Assembly: GCA_022508525.1 (NCBI GenBank)
Contig: JAFLVA010000002.1
Coordinates: forward strand, 1 to 64,000
Direction: 5' to 3'
Origin: Erysipelotrichales bacterium
Lineage (GTDB): Bacteria; Bacillota_I; Bacilli_A; RFN20; CAG-826
Length of the DNA: 64,000 nt
Shown here: piece after piece, positions 48,295 to 58,486 of the stretch
How the letters are laid out: each line of letters begins with the position of its first letter
Position numbering within the stretch: the first letter of the stretch is position 1
Program-made: the position numbers and the translations under genes
Notes under the pieces: generated by a model
Told to the model about the DNA's origin: nothing
Seen by the model: the letters and a program-made list of their open reading frames with translations, nothing else
The model's database searches: none

Positions 48295-48728
48295 ATGATG
48301 GTGAAAGAAATAAGTTAATAGTGCATACTTCTTGGCTCTTTGAAGCATTAACTAGTCAATATCGTTCTTTGTTTAATGATGTTAAGATATGTTCTGCTAT
48401 TGCAACTTATAAAAACTCAAAAATGTTCATAAATTTTACCCAAAATTTAAAAATGGCATCTGTCTTGTTAACTCAGGCATATCGTAATTTTACTATAATC
48501 ATTAAAAGTACAAGTTTAAATGGAAAACACATGCAAAACATTTATAATCTTTATGTCAAAAGAAGTTTTTATCAAGAAAGAAAAGCATATGAATTGTTTA
48601 ATAATTTACAATACGATAAAAGTATTTCTACTGCAAGTGAATACAAGAACATCTATGCCAAAATGTATAATTTAAACAATTTGTATGGGCAAATAGATAA
48701 TAATTTTTATCAAATGCAAGAATTTTAA
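48291..48728 (+). CDS. Hypothetical protein (145 aa)
   Basis: Overlaps the upstream stop by 4 nt (translational coupling); no family recognised. Confidence 0.6.
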   Translation: MNDGERNKLIVHTSWLFEALTSQYRSLFNDVKICSAIATYKNSKMFINFTQNLKMASVLLTQAYRNFTIIIKSTSLNGKHMQNIYNLYVKRSFYQERKAYELFNNLQYDKSISTASEYKNIYAKMYNLNNLYGQIDNNFYQMQEF

Positions 48729-48775
48729 AGAATATGCTGTGTTTTGTTTATAAAATTTAAAAAATTGTTTATAAT

Positions 48776-48800
48776 AGACTTACTTCAAGGAAGTGAGTCT
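48776..48800. promoter_or_regulatory. Palindrome/hairpin AGACTTACTTC-AAG-GAAGTGAGTCT between -10 and ATG of yfhO-like gene
   Basis: 11-bp arms with one G-U/mismatch; TATAAT at 48770-48775 and ATG at 48802. Confidence 0.6.
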
Positions 48801-48801
48801 A

Positions 48802-51800
48802 ATGAAAAATATTTCGAATTCAATAAAAAATAAATTTTCATTTCTAAAAGACAAAAATAGTGTTTTTTACTATTTTCTTTTTTTGGTTGGATTGGCTTTT
48901 TTGATGACTTTGATTGTCTTAGTTATGGAAGATGGGACAATACCTTTAGGCGGAGATTATGTTCAACAACAAATTCCTTTTTACACAAACGGATATGATG
49001 ATTGGTGGCATTTTATTAAAACTGGTGAATTTCCACTTTGGGATTCAAATACGGTTTTAGGCGTCAATAATATTGGCGCTAATAGTTTCTATTATTTCTT
49101 GAACCCATTCTTCTTGCCTATCTTAATTTTTCCAAGAACATTAATTCCACAGGGACTAGCAATTTTAATGATCTTGAAAATGGCATTAGCAGGTATTACT
49201 TTTAGAAAGTATATCAAGTATATGGGTGCTGATGAGAAAACTGCACGTATATTTGCAATCGCCTATGCATTCTGTGGTTGGAATTTGTATTACATGTGGT
49301 TTAATCACTTTATGGAAGTTGTTGTAATGTTCCCATTAGTGTTATTAGGTATTGAAAAAACGATTAAAGAAAAAAAGCCAGTAGTATTAATGCTCGCTTT
49401 GTTTGTTTTAGGCCTAGCTAATTATTTCTTTTTAGTAGTAAGTTGTTTTGCTGGAGTAATATACGCAGGATTTAGATATTTTCAAACTATTAAAACTAGA
49501 AAAGTAAAAGATAATTTTGCTGTAATTTTTCTTGGTGTTTTAGGTTTTGCTGTTGGATTAATGATGTGTGCAGTAGTGTTGCTCCCTTGTTTAAGCGCTG
49601 TTCAAGAAGCAGGTAGAGTAGAAAACGCAACGTATTTAGAGTCATTAAAGACGGCATTTTCAGAGAAGAATTTTAAACAGTTGGGGGAATTGTTATTTGA
49701 CTTTAATTCTAATAAGAAAAAATACTATCCACTTGCAACATATTTCTTCCCAGTCGTAAGTGATTTCAATTGCTTGTTGTATCGAAATACGGGTTATGAC
49801 AACACCTTATCAAGTCTCTTTATTTATACACCATTAAGTCTCATGGTTGTTCCATCAATCATTGAAAGTGTTAGAAAAAAGAAAATATCGCATATTATTG
49901 CAATCATTGGCATACTCTTAATGCTATTTACACCATTTGCATATCAACTATTCCATGGGTTTACTGTTGATTATGGAAGATGGCAACTATTTGTTGTTGT
50001 GGTATTAATAACATATGTAGCATTGAATTTTAAAAATCTAAAAACATATCCTAAGTGGTATTTTGATATTTCTGTTTTATTTATTATTGCTTGTATGACT
50101 TTTACAGTTTTGACAGCATTAGACAATCAATACGGCGTACATGATATTAAAGAGACAACTTCTATTATTATTTATCAGTTTATTTATGTTGTTGTTTGCT
50201 TTTTCGTTGTACGTGGAACATTTAAAAAACCGAATTTTCAATTGATTCTACCATTAATTTTATCTGCAGAAGTATTAGTGGTTGGTAATTTTACTTTATT
50301 TGGCCAAAAGACGAGATATCAATATTTAGCAGGAGGCCCAGCAAACTTTGCTGATGAAGTCGAGGTAGTTAAAAAGATAAATAAAGCGGATGATTCATAT
50401 TTTAGAATATTTAATACAACTGCGAATGATTCTACAAATAATTTGGGCATGAGAGAAAATTACAATGGTTTGGGCGGGTTCCATTCTTTGTATAATTCTA
50501 ATTTAAAAGATTTCTTGAATTGGACAAGAATTCTATACTCTAGAGATACATGGACTATGGGAGCACATGAAAAATTAGTAAATCTTGATGCTTTTTTAGG
50601 AGTTAAATATTATATTGTAAAAAATTCCGATTTTAATACCACTATTAGAGTTGGAGAAGGCGCGACTAATGATCGAGCAATGTATAATGTTCCATTTGGT
50701 TTTGAATATCGTGAAGATTTATCTTCAACACTTCATTCGGTGTTTGAAAATAAAAACTTTATTGAGCTAGGATATGCCTTTGATAATATAATTCCAGTTA
50801 ATATTAATTCAGTTGAAAACTATATTCATTATGGCAATAACTATTCATATATTTATTGGCAACAAAGATCACGCGATGATGGTGCAGCTAAAAGCGGTTA
50901 TTTAGTTAATGACTTTACGCAAGTTATTAAAAATGAAGAGGCGTTAATGTCTGGAGCAATACTATATGATGTAGCAGAAGATGGTTTTGCAGAGGAAAAT
51001 GAATATGATGAAGAAACATTAAATCTTTTAAAAGAATTTCCAATAAAGAATTTCGATAAACCATCTGGTAATTTATATATAAGTCCACAATTATCAGTAA
51101 CACGTTACGATTGTCCAAATGGTGTTGGTAATTCAATTGAAGAATTAATAAAAACAGATGGATGCAACATTGAAAATAAAAATACTAAACCATATACAGT
51201 GGGCACAACAAAGTACATTATTAAGCTCAATAACAATAGAAATTTCTGTAGCACATCAAACGGTGGTTGTTTCTTAGGCTTAAAGTTACAAATGAATCGC
51301 CTTTCTTATGTTCATATTTATGATGAAAATGACCAGATGATAACTTTTGACTATCATCAATATATTAGTCAAGATTATAAAAATCTTCGTGGATTTTATA
51401 TTGATAGACCAGCAAAAACGATTGTTGTAAAACCAATGATTAATGAAGGTGACAACACTAATATGAATGGATTTGCTGTTTATGAAGAAAATTATAATAC
51501 ATACTTGAATCGCCTTAATAAAATTAAAGAGAATCCATTAGAAAATGTTCATATGACAACAAATAAAGCGACATTCGATACGAATTTTAAAGAAAACAAA
51601 ATAGTTGTTACTACAATACCATATGATGTTGGTTGGAGCTTAAAAATGGTTGATGAACAGGGAGTGGTAACAGAACCAAAAATATTCAAAGCACAAGGTG
51701 GGTTCTGTGCTTTTGTTGGAAAATCAGGCAGTAATTCATATGTTATGGAATACTTTACTCCAGGATTAAAACCAGGATTAACTATTTCTTTGATGGGCTT

Positions 51801-51903
51801 TGCATTCTTTGGAATTACAATTGGATTTGGAGTAATTATTGACAGAAAGAGAAAGCTAAAAGAAAAACTACTAAAAGAAGAATTAGAAGAAAAAATTAAT
51901 TAG
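48802..51903 (+). CDS. YfhO-family GT-C membrane protein
   Basis: 1034 aa, GGDYVQQQIPFYTNGYDDWWHFIKTGEFPLWDSNTVLG; many TM segments, large C-terminal domain. Confidence 0.88.
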   Translation: MKNISNSIKNKFSFLKDKNSVFYYFLFLVGLAFLMTLIVLVMEDGTIPLGGDYVQQQIPFYTNGYDDWWHFIKTGEFPLWDSNTVLGVNNIGANSFYYFLNPFFLPILIFPRTLIPQGLAILMILKMALAGITFRKYIKYMGADEKTARIFAIAYAFCGWNLYYMWFNHFMEVVVMFPLVLLGIEKTIKEKKPVVLMLALFVLGLANYFFLVVSCFAGVIYAGFRYFQTIKTRKVKDNFAVIFLGVLGFAVGLMMCAVVLLPCLSAVQEAGRVENATYLESLKTAFSEKNFKQLGELLFDFNSNKKKYYPLATYFFPVVSDFNCLLYRNTGYDNTLSSLFIYTPLSLMVVPSIIESVRKKKISHIIAIIGILLMLFTPFAYQLFHGFTVDYGRWQLFVVVVLITYVALNFKNLKTYPKWYFDISVLFIIACMTFTVLTALDNQYGVHDIKETTSIIIYQFIYVVVCFFVVRGTFKKPNFQLILPLILSAEVLVVGNFTLFGQKTRYQYLAGGPANFADEVEVVKKINKADDSYFRIFNTTANDSTNNLGMRENYNGLGGFHSLYNSNLKDFLNWTRILYSRDTWTMGAHEKLVNLDAFLGVKYYIVKNSDFNTTIRVGEGATNDRAMYNVPFGFEYREDLSSTLHSVFENKNFIELGYAFDNIIPVNINSVENYIHYGNNYSYIYWQQRSRDDGAAKSGYLVNDFTQVIKNEEALMSGAILYDVAEDGFAEENEYDEETLNLLKEFPIKNFDKPSGNLYISPQLSVTRYDCPNGVGNSIEELIKTDGCNIENKNTKPYTVGTTKYIIKLNNNRNFCSTSNGGCFLGLKLQMNRLSYVHIYDENDQMITFDYHQYISQDYKNLRGFYIDRPAKTIVVKPMINEGDNTNMNGFAVYEENYNTYLNRLNKIKENPLENVHMTTNKATFDTNFKENKIVVTTIPYDVGWSLKMVDEQGVVTEPKIFKAQGGFCAFVGKSGSNSYVMEYFTPGLKPGLTISLMGFAFFGITIGFGVIIDRKRKLKEKLLKEELEEKIN

Positions 51904-54652
51904 TGTGGATGTGAACATCAACAAAATAATATGCTGATGATTCTTTCTTTTTGTTATCTTTAATTGCTTTTATAATTTTCTTTCCGTAACTATAATCAAC
52001 TAGGAATATATAAGCGATAGCAATAAGTCCGATTAAAACTGTTAAAGCATATTCGCTTGTTACATATTCTAAATCTATGGTGATAACATCACCATTTTTT
52101 AAATTTAATGAACTTAAATCTGCAGATACAAATATATTTTGTGTGACATATGTACGAACAGATTTGTTATTTACTTTTACTTTCCATTTTCCTTCATAAG
52201 GAATGCTTGTCATAAGAAGAGGACTATCTTCATTATAAGTGACTTCGCCTCTTAAATGCGACGAGGAAATCTTTTTAAGGCTAACGTTATTTTTTTGTAG
52301 TAGCGAGATATATTTTTCTAATAATTCGACATCTTCATAATAGAAGCTAGGGATTATTTCTATTGGCCCCCAATTTAAATTTTCATTCAATTTTAATTGA
52401 TAAGTTTTTGTTGTTTGGTAAGTAGAATATTCTATTGGATTAACTGCGTAATTATACATGTGGAAATAATATAAATTCCTATTATCAGTCAATGACATAT
52501 GTTGAGAAAAACCATCTTTTATATAGTAATACATCGGATATTTTTTTAAATTAGAATCTAATTTAATTGTGTAAGTCATATAACCAGGTTTTGATGTGTC
52601 GGATAAAGCAAAATGTGCTTCATCGATTTGAGTGATATTTTGATAAACAACTGTATAATCTAATGGTTTTAATACATCACCTAAATCTACACCAGTTAAG
52701 TTCTTTAACATTTGATTTTGATAACGGAAAACATTGTGTTTTTCATTAGTATCCTCAGTTTTTTTGTTGCTAGCAAGATACGCTATAGAGAGAGCATAAG
52801 GATTTTCCATTACGTGAATTTGATCACCAAGATAAGAATCAAAATCTTTAATAGGAGTTAGATAATTTCTTGCACCAAAATGACGATTTGGAATGAGGAT
52901 ACTATTATATTCATTGTCACGATCGATTACATATTTAATTCCCATTAATGAATTGGCAGTAAGAGTAGAGCCTAAACCATATGATGCCCAGTTGTTGTTG
53001 GTGTGAAAGCCCATGTAGTAGGCAAGATAACTTCTTGTAGTTAGTTTATCACTTGATGAATAATGTGTTAATCCAGCGTAATCAAACATAAAGGAGTCAT
53101 TATTTGCCAAATTATATGTCGCTTGTGAATAAAAAGTTTTTTCCATACGGTAAAATTCACCGCTTGTGTCATAATCTTTTACAAAATCAATAACCGAACC
53201 AATTTCATTTATTTCATCATGATATTTTTCGTAACTTACATAACTGCCACTACCATTTTCTGATGCCTCTTTATTGGTGGCGATAACGTGATTTGTATTA
53301 GTATTTAAATTCATAGCATTTATCGCAACTATCATCGTTGTAATTGATGCTATTAACCATTTTTTCTTACAATATTTTAAAGCAAGCATTAAAGCTAAAG
53401 TAATTACTGCAATAAGAATATCTTGTAGTACATTTGTTTTAATTCCATCAAGTTTAAGTATTACACTAATAAGAGCTAAGATTGTTAAAGGAACAACAAG
53501 GTGTTGAGTACCTAATCCTTCAAGTTTATTGAATTGTTTAGAGGCTAAATAAATCAAGAAGAAGTCGAAAACGAAAGCGTATCTAAAAGTAAACCAAGTA
53601 GGAGCAGATCCACCATGGAGCAAATTGTTTGGGAAAGTATAAAGCATAATAAAGATATATAATACAATTACTGAACCAGAACTAATTCTTTCGCGAGCAG
53701 TAAATTTATTGTTCATGAAATATAACACACATAAGACTAAACTAACAACACCAACAAATACTAAAGGAGCGCCACTTATAATATCATTCATACCCAAGTA
53801 AGACTTGCTAGTTAAATTCTTGCTAAAGTCGGCAAGTTTCCAAAGAGTGTCCATCGATATTTCGCTAGCATTTTCTAATGATGCTTTGGCGCCACTCATG
53901 TTCATTACAGCAGAAGCCCAGCTAAATGAACTTAATGCACCTGCAAGGAGTGATCCAATAATAAAAGATATAAATAGCTTTTTTTCTTCATCTTTATTTC
54001 GCTTAGTTCCATATAATTTGTACAAGAAAAACACTACTGAGAAGAAACATAGCATAAAGCCAATATAATAATTAATGAGTATAGCTAAAGCAAGGAATAT
54101 AACATATAAAATGTTTCTTTTACCTTCAAACATCCTTTCTAATCCTAATACGATGAGAGGAGCAAAAATAACTCCATCTAAAAACATAAAATTGAAATTA
54201 AATACAATTACGTAAGAACATAAGGCATATGCGGTAGAAAAAATTAAATTAGGAATGACTTTTTCTTTGTTTAAGTGCATTAAAAGGATATACATTGATA
54301 TTCCAATTGTTCCTATTTTTAAGATGGTAACAATAGCAATACCAAGTGGTAAAGAACTGGCGTCAAAGAAAAGATATATTAAATTGAAAGGGGATAATAA
54401 ATAATAAGTAAACATCGATACCATATCGCCACCTAAAGGCTTGGCAAAGGTATATTTAATATTATTTTTTCCTAACAAAATTGAGCGATAATAACTTAAA
54501 AAAGATACGTATTGACCTTGAGAGTCTACGAATAGAATAGTAGCGTCTCCGAATGGGTGTATTTCATTTTTCTTTAAGACAAATAAAAATATCAGTGCAG
54601 GAATTAAAAAAGATAAAAAGTATCCAATTATTGAAAATATTTTTCTTTTCAT
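51896..54652 (-). CDS. YfhO-family GT-C membrane protein (second, convergent)
   Basis: 918 aa, DSQGQYVSFLSYYRSILLG...FAKPLGGDMVSMFTYYLLSPFN; polytopic. Confidence 0.88.
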   Translation of the reverse strand: MKRKIFSIIGYFLSFLIPALIFLFVLKKNEIHPFGDATILFVDSQGQYVSFLSYYRSILLGKNNIKYTFAKPLGGDMVSMFTYYLLSPFNLIYLFFDASSLPLGIAIVTILKIGTIGISMYILLMHLNKEKVIPNLIFSTAYALCSYVIVFNFNFMFLDGVIFAPLIVLGLERMFEGKRNILYVIFLALAILINYYIGFMLCFFSVVFFLYKLYGTKRNKDEEKKLFISFIIGSLLAGALSSFSWASAVMNMSGAKASLENASEISMDTLWKLADFSKNLTSKSYLGMNDIISGAPLVFVGVVSLVLCVLYFMNNKFTARERISSGSVIVLYIFIMLYTFPNNLLHGGSAPTWFTFRYAFVFDFFLIYLASKQFNKLEGLGTQHLVVPLTILALISVILKLDGIKTNVLQDILIAVITLALMLALKYCKKKWLIASITTMIVAINAMNLNTNTNHVIATNKEASENGSGSYVSYEKYHDEINEIGSVIDFVKDYDTSGEFYRMEKTFYSQATYNLANNDSFMFDYAGLTHYSSSDKLTTRSYLAYYMGFHTNNNWASYGLGSTLTANSLMGIKYVIDRDNEYNSILIPNRHFGARNYLTPIKDFDSYLGDQIHVMENPYALSIAYLASNKKTEDTNEKHNVFRYQNQMLKNLTGVDLGDVLKPLDYTVVYQNITQIDEAHFALSDTSKPGYMTYTIKLDSNLKKYPMYYYIKDGFSQHMSLTDNRNLYYFHMYNYAVNPIEYSTYQTTKTYQLKLNENLNWGPIEIIPSFYYEDVELLEKYISLLQKNNVSLKKISSSHLRGEVTYNEDSPLLMTSIPYEGKWKVKVNNKSVRTYVTQNIFVSADLSSLNLKNGDVITIDLEYVTSEYALTVLIGLIAIAYIFLVDYSYGKKIIKAIKDNKKKESSAYYFVDVHIHTN

Positions 54653-54877
54653 TTCAAAACCATTGTATCAATTAGTTGAATTGATAATTTCCTTTCTGAC
54701 AAATTTATTAATATTTGTCTTCTTTGATTTATTATACACTTTTTAGCAATGATTTAAAATTTTATTAATAAATTTAATAAAATGAAAATTTGACATAATT
54801 CGACACAATTAAAAACTAATATTGTAATTAATTGTTTTATGTCGAGATTTGTTTTAAAATTAACAAGGTGATTAAAG

Positions 54878-55222
54878 ATGAAAAATTATGAAGAATGGAA
54901 TAAATACAAGTTTGAAATTGAAAAGCAAAATCCATTTTCAAGCAAATATATGACAGATGACGGGGATATTTTTTATGTTGAACCAATATTTTATACAATG
55001 CTTTGTTCATTTAAAGAACATCACCCAAAGGAAATAGAAAGAATTTTAGATGAAATTGATCGCGTAGTTAAAGTAAATCATAGGGTAGTATTTACTGGTA
55101 ACTATGAACATCCTTTAACTATTGTTAGCGATGATTTTATTATATTAGAGATATTTGATATTACAGATCCTTTAAATATTTTTGTCGAAGATAAATCGCG
55201 CGGTTCGGATTACGGCGATTAA
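54878..55222 (+). CDS. Hypothetical protein (114 aa)
   Basis: Complete ORF with RBS, just upstream of the UGDH-like gene. Confidence 0.6.
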   Translation: MKNYEEWNKYKFEIEKQNPFSSKYMTDDGDIFYVEPIFYTMLCSFKEHHPKEIERILDEIDRVVKVNHRVVFTGNYEHPLTIVSDDFIILEIFDITDPLNIFVEDKSRGSDYGD

Positions 55223-55240
55223 AAAATAAATGAGGGCAAG

Positions 55241-56530
55241 ATGAAAGTTGGGGTTATTGGTTTAGGCGATTTAGGAGTCGCAAATGTTGCACTTTTTGCT
55301 AGTTTTGGCTTTGAAGTTATTGCGTATGACAATAACGCTTTTTGCGTTTCTTTGTTAAATAAAGGAATAAAAATTTTCAAAGATGAGCGAATAAAAGATA
55401 TTATTTCAAATAATAGAGATAAGATTGTATTCAGCAATAATATTTTTGATTTATCTGGAATTAGTAGCATTATTATTTCCATCGAATTGGAATATATAAA
55501 TGATGAATATCATTTAAATAACTTATATCAAACAATAGATGAAATTAAAAAACATTTTAATTGGAAAACAACATTGATAATAAAAACTCCGCTACCGATT
55601 GGAACATGTCGTGCGATTGATAAATATTTAAATGGCAAGAAAGAAAATTTTTATATAGCTTATATGCCATACATTGATTTAGAGAATAATATATATGAAA
55701 ATACATTTTTACCAAAACAAACAATCGTAGGTACTATATCACAAATTGCTCATATGAATGTTCGCATTCTTTATGAGAAATTTTTATTAGAAGGACAAAA
55801 TATGTATTTCGTATCTTATGAAGAAGCAGAAATGAATAGAGTAGCGCAAAGTTTTTTATACATAACATGCAACCAATATATTGCTAATATGCAGTGTTTG
55901 TATAATGAATTTAATATAAATTTTGACACTTTATTAGATACACTTGAATTTCCTAAAGTAAATCTTAATATAGCATTAGGAAATAGTAAAAAAATGATAA
56001 GAGAATATGAGAACCTTAATTTGTTTTTAAGGAAGAAATATGATTTTAATAAGACGTTAGAAGAAAGTAATTTAGAGTTGGCTAAGTATGTTGTGAGTAA
56101 AATACCAAAGGGCAATCAAAGTATAGGTTTGTTCGGAATAAGTGATAGTTTTGATGAAATAAGTGAATTGGCTATTAATATCATCGGAATTCTATTGAAA
56201 AAAGCGAATGTTTCAGTTGTTATTTTCGATCAATCAAACGAAGAAAATTTGAAAAAAATAATAGGCCCTAATAAAAAGATTAAATATGCTTTAGATGAAA
56301 AAAGCTTAGTGAAAAAATCTAATGCAATTTTGATTTTGTGTTATAACGAATCATTTAAATCGATTAACGAAGACTTTTATCTTAAATATGGGCGTGATGA
56401 TTTAATTGTTTGCGATTTTGTTGGAGCTTATAAATATTGTAAGTGGCAAAAGGTAAAATTGATTAAAGGGTATAGAAATAAAAAATATAGTTATAAAGAT
56501 AGTATTGAAAAGGAAAAGGCACCACAATAA
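55241..56530 (+). CDS. UDP-glucose/GDP-mannose dehydrogenase family protein, predicted pseudoenzyme
   Basis: GVIGLGDLGVANVALFASFGFEVIAYD Rossmann; TTLIIKTPLPIGTCR; catalytic GGxCxPKD block absent. Confidence 0.8.
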   Translation: MKVGVIGLGDLGVANVALFASFGFEVIAYDNNAFCVSLLNKGIKIFKDERIKDIISNNRDKIVFSNNIFDLSGISSIIISIELEYINDEYHLNNLYQTIDEIKKHFNWKTTLIIKTPLPIGTCRAIDKYLNGKKENFYIAYMPYIDLENNIYENTFLPKQTIVGTISQIAHMNVRILYEKFLLEGQNMYFVSYEEAEMNRVAQSFLYITCNQYIANMQCLYNEFNINFDTLLDTLEFPKVNLNIALGNSKKMIREYENLNLFLRKKYDFNKTLEESNLELAKYVVSKIPKGNQSIGLFGISDSFDEISELAINIIGILLKKANVSVVIFDQSNEENLKKIIGPNKKIKYALDEKSLVKKSNAILILCYNESFKSINEDFYLKYGRDDLIVCDFVGAYKYCKWQKVKLIKGYRNKKYSYKDSIEKEKAPQ

Positions 56531-56555
56531 GTGATGCCTTCAATTTTTTATTATT
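56515..56555 (+). terminator. Terminator-like hairpin at end of UGDH-like gene
   Basis: AAGGCA..CAC-aataa-GTG..TGCCTT followed by a T-rich tract. Confidence 0.6.
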
Positions 56556-57588
56556 TTTTTTCAATAGCAGGATTGAGATTTTTAGATGTAAGCCACATGA
56601 TACGAACACCAATTAAGAGCATAAATATCATAGAAGAATATGCTGGGAGTATAAATCCGACAATTGCAGAAATTATACTTGGTGCAAGTGAGGCAATACC
56701 AACAATCTTCATAGCTTCAGTAAATTTATAATCTCGATAAGGATTACGTTTACCTCTTGTAACAACGAAAATCATTATACTCATGAAAAGTGAAACTAAG
56801 ACGTTGATAGCAGCAAAAATTCCCATTTGTGAAAATACAGTTGTAATTTTTGTTGTTTCATAACCAGTATCAAGAAATTCCGCCCAAATTTCGATAGATT
56901 TATTACCAGTATAATTAGATATTACTTCTTGTCCATCTTTAAATCTATCGTAAGTTAATTGTCTAGTTGCGACTGGATTTGACCAATTCTTAGCGGTCTT
57001 ACTATAGATAAAGAAGAAACATGTTGTTTTACCAATTGCTAAGAAAGATGAAACTGGTTCGTCTTCAATTTTTTGTGATTGAATTTCGCTTAATTTTTTA
57101 TTAAGTGCAGCATTATCCAAATCAACATATTGGTAAACTCTTAATCTTTCAACAAGTTTTTCTTCATAACCGACAGTTTTATTATTTTCATCTTTTTGAT
57201 AGACTCTATCAGTACGTTTATAGTAGAAATAGTCATCTACGAAATTTCGATAGTATTCACCATTGGTGTTATCACCCCATTTTTCTTCGCTTTCAATAAT
57301 GGTAATGATTTTACTTTTGTTTTCTTGGACAATTTTGAAAGATATACCTTTTTCTTTCATTGTTTCAGAGAAATATTTTAAACCATCTTCAACGCCATAA
57401 GAATTTGCTTTTTTAGTGTCTATTATTGCTGAACCTTTAATAGTTGCGCTTGTTACAGTGCTTGGTATTAATGCGATTATCATAGCGATGATAAATACGA
57501 CAAATGATTCAAGCCACTTTCTTTTTCTACCTTCAATAATTACAGCGTTGTTAATTAAAGATCTTAAAATATATTTAAACGATTTCAT
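56551..57588 (-). CDS. Membrane protein, DUF1189-like
   Basis: KSFKYILRSLINNAVIIEGRKRKWLESFVVFIIAMIIALIP, extracellular loop, four further C-terminal TM segments; start trimmed. Confidence 0.55.
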   Translation of the reverse strand: MKSFKYILRSLINNAVIIEGRKRKWLESFVVFIIAMIIALIPSTVTSATIKGSAIIDTKKANSYGVEDGLKYFSETMKEKGISFKIVQENKSKIITIIESEEKWGDNTNGEYYRNFVDDYFYYKRTDRVYQKDENNKTVGYEEKLVERLRVYQYVDLDNAALNKKLSEIQSQKIEDEPVSSFLAIGKTTCFFFIYSKTAKNWSNPVATRQLTYDRFKDGQEVISNYTGNKSIEIWAEFLDTGYETTKITTVFSQMGIFAAINVLVSLFMSIMIFVVTRGKRNPYRDYKFTEAMKIVGIASLAPSIISAIVGFILPAYSSMIFMLLIGVRIMWLTSKNLNPAIEKK

Positions 57589-57722
57589 TGGAAATATCAC
57601 CCTTTTCAATGAAATATTATATAAGATATAATACTTAATTTCAATAACCTAAAAATTAACATAATTTAATATGTGTTACATGGAGTTTGATTTGATATAA
57701 TAAATTAAAGCGAGGATGTTTT

Positions 57723-58346
57723 ATGAAAGTTGATCCTAATTACTTATTAATAGCCAAAGACGTTGCTCTTAAAATAAGCAAAGGTGTATATAAAGAAGGC
57801 AAAACACTTAAAGGAAGAACTTTGCTATCTGGAGAATACGGAGTTTCTTCAGAAACCATTCGTAAGTCTATAAATATTTTGGCGAATGAAAAAATTGTGT
57901 CTGTTAAGCATGGTGTAGGAATATTCGTAGAATCTAAAGCTAACGCAGCAAAATTTTTATCAAAATTTGAAAGTGTTGATGATTTAAAAAAGCAATTATC
58001 AGAATTAAATGAATTAATTGATCAAAGAAATTTTCTAAACGAGGATATTTCTAAAAAAATTGCCACAATGATGAAACAAGGCAATTTCATTTCTAAATAT
58101 GATATTGAGTTTAAAGAAGTTACAATTCCAGAAGATAGTTGGGTAATAAATCAAACAATTGGCGATGTTTATTTTTATAACTATACAGAAGCAACAATTG
58201 TTGCCATTAAAAGAGGAGATCGCATCATTACTTCCCCGGGCCCAGAGTTTACATTTATCGCTAATGACAAACTAATAATAGTTGAAAAGGATAATTTATC
58301 TTACCAAAGAGTTATTACTTATTTAACGTATGGAGCAATGGAATAA
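57723..58346 (+). CDS. GntR-type regulator with C-terminal RCK_C (TrkA-C) domain, BusR-like
   Basis: Winged helix LSGEYGVSSETIRKSINILANEKIVSVKHGVGIFV; coiled coil; DSWVINQTIGDVYFYNYTEATIVAIKRGDRIITSPGPEFTFIANDKLIIV RCK_C. Confidence 0.85.
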   Translation: MKVDPNYLLIAKDVALKISKGVYKEGKTLKGRTLLSGEYGVSSETIRKSINILANEKIVSVKHGVGIFVESKANAAKFLSKFESVDDLKKQLSELNELIDQRNFLNEDISKKIATMMKQGNFISKYDIEFKEVTIPEDSWVINQTIGDVYFYNYTEATIVAIKRGDRIITSPGPEFTFIANDKLIIVEKDNLSYQRVITYLTYGAME

Positions 58347-58353
58347 AAATATT

Positions 58354-58380
58354 TGAGGCATTAATATGTGCCTCTTTAAA
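58354..58380 (+). terminator. Terminator-like hairpin after GntR gene
   Basis: GAGGCA-ttaatat-GTGCCTC-TTT. Confidence 0.5.
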
Positions 58381-58385
58381 ATGCT

Positions 58386-58401
58386 CTTACACAGTAGTGT
58401 A
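58386..58401. promoter_or_regulatory. Inverted repeat TTACAC-AGTA-GTGTAA upstream of SPT-like gene
   Basis: Perfect 6-bp arms. Confidence 0.4.
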
Positions 58402-58486
58402 ATTGTATTTGAATAGTATTAAATATTTTATAGACATTACAAAAAAATTTTTATAATATATTGTTGGTAAAAAGGAGATTTGAATT

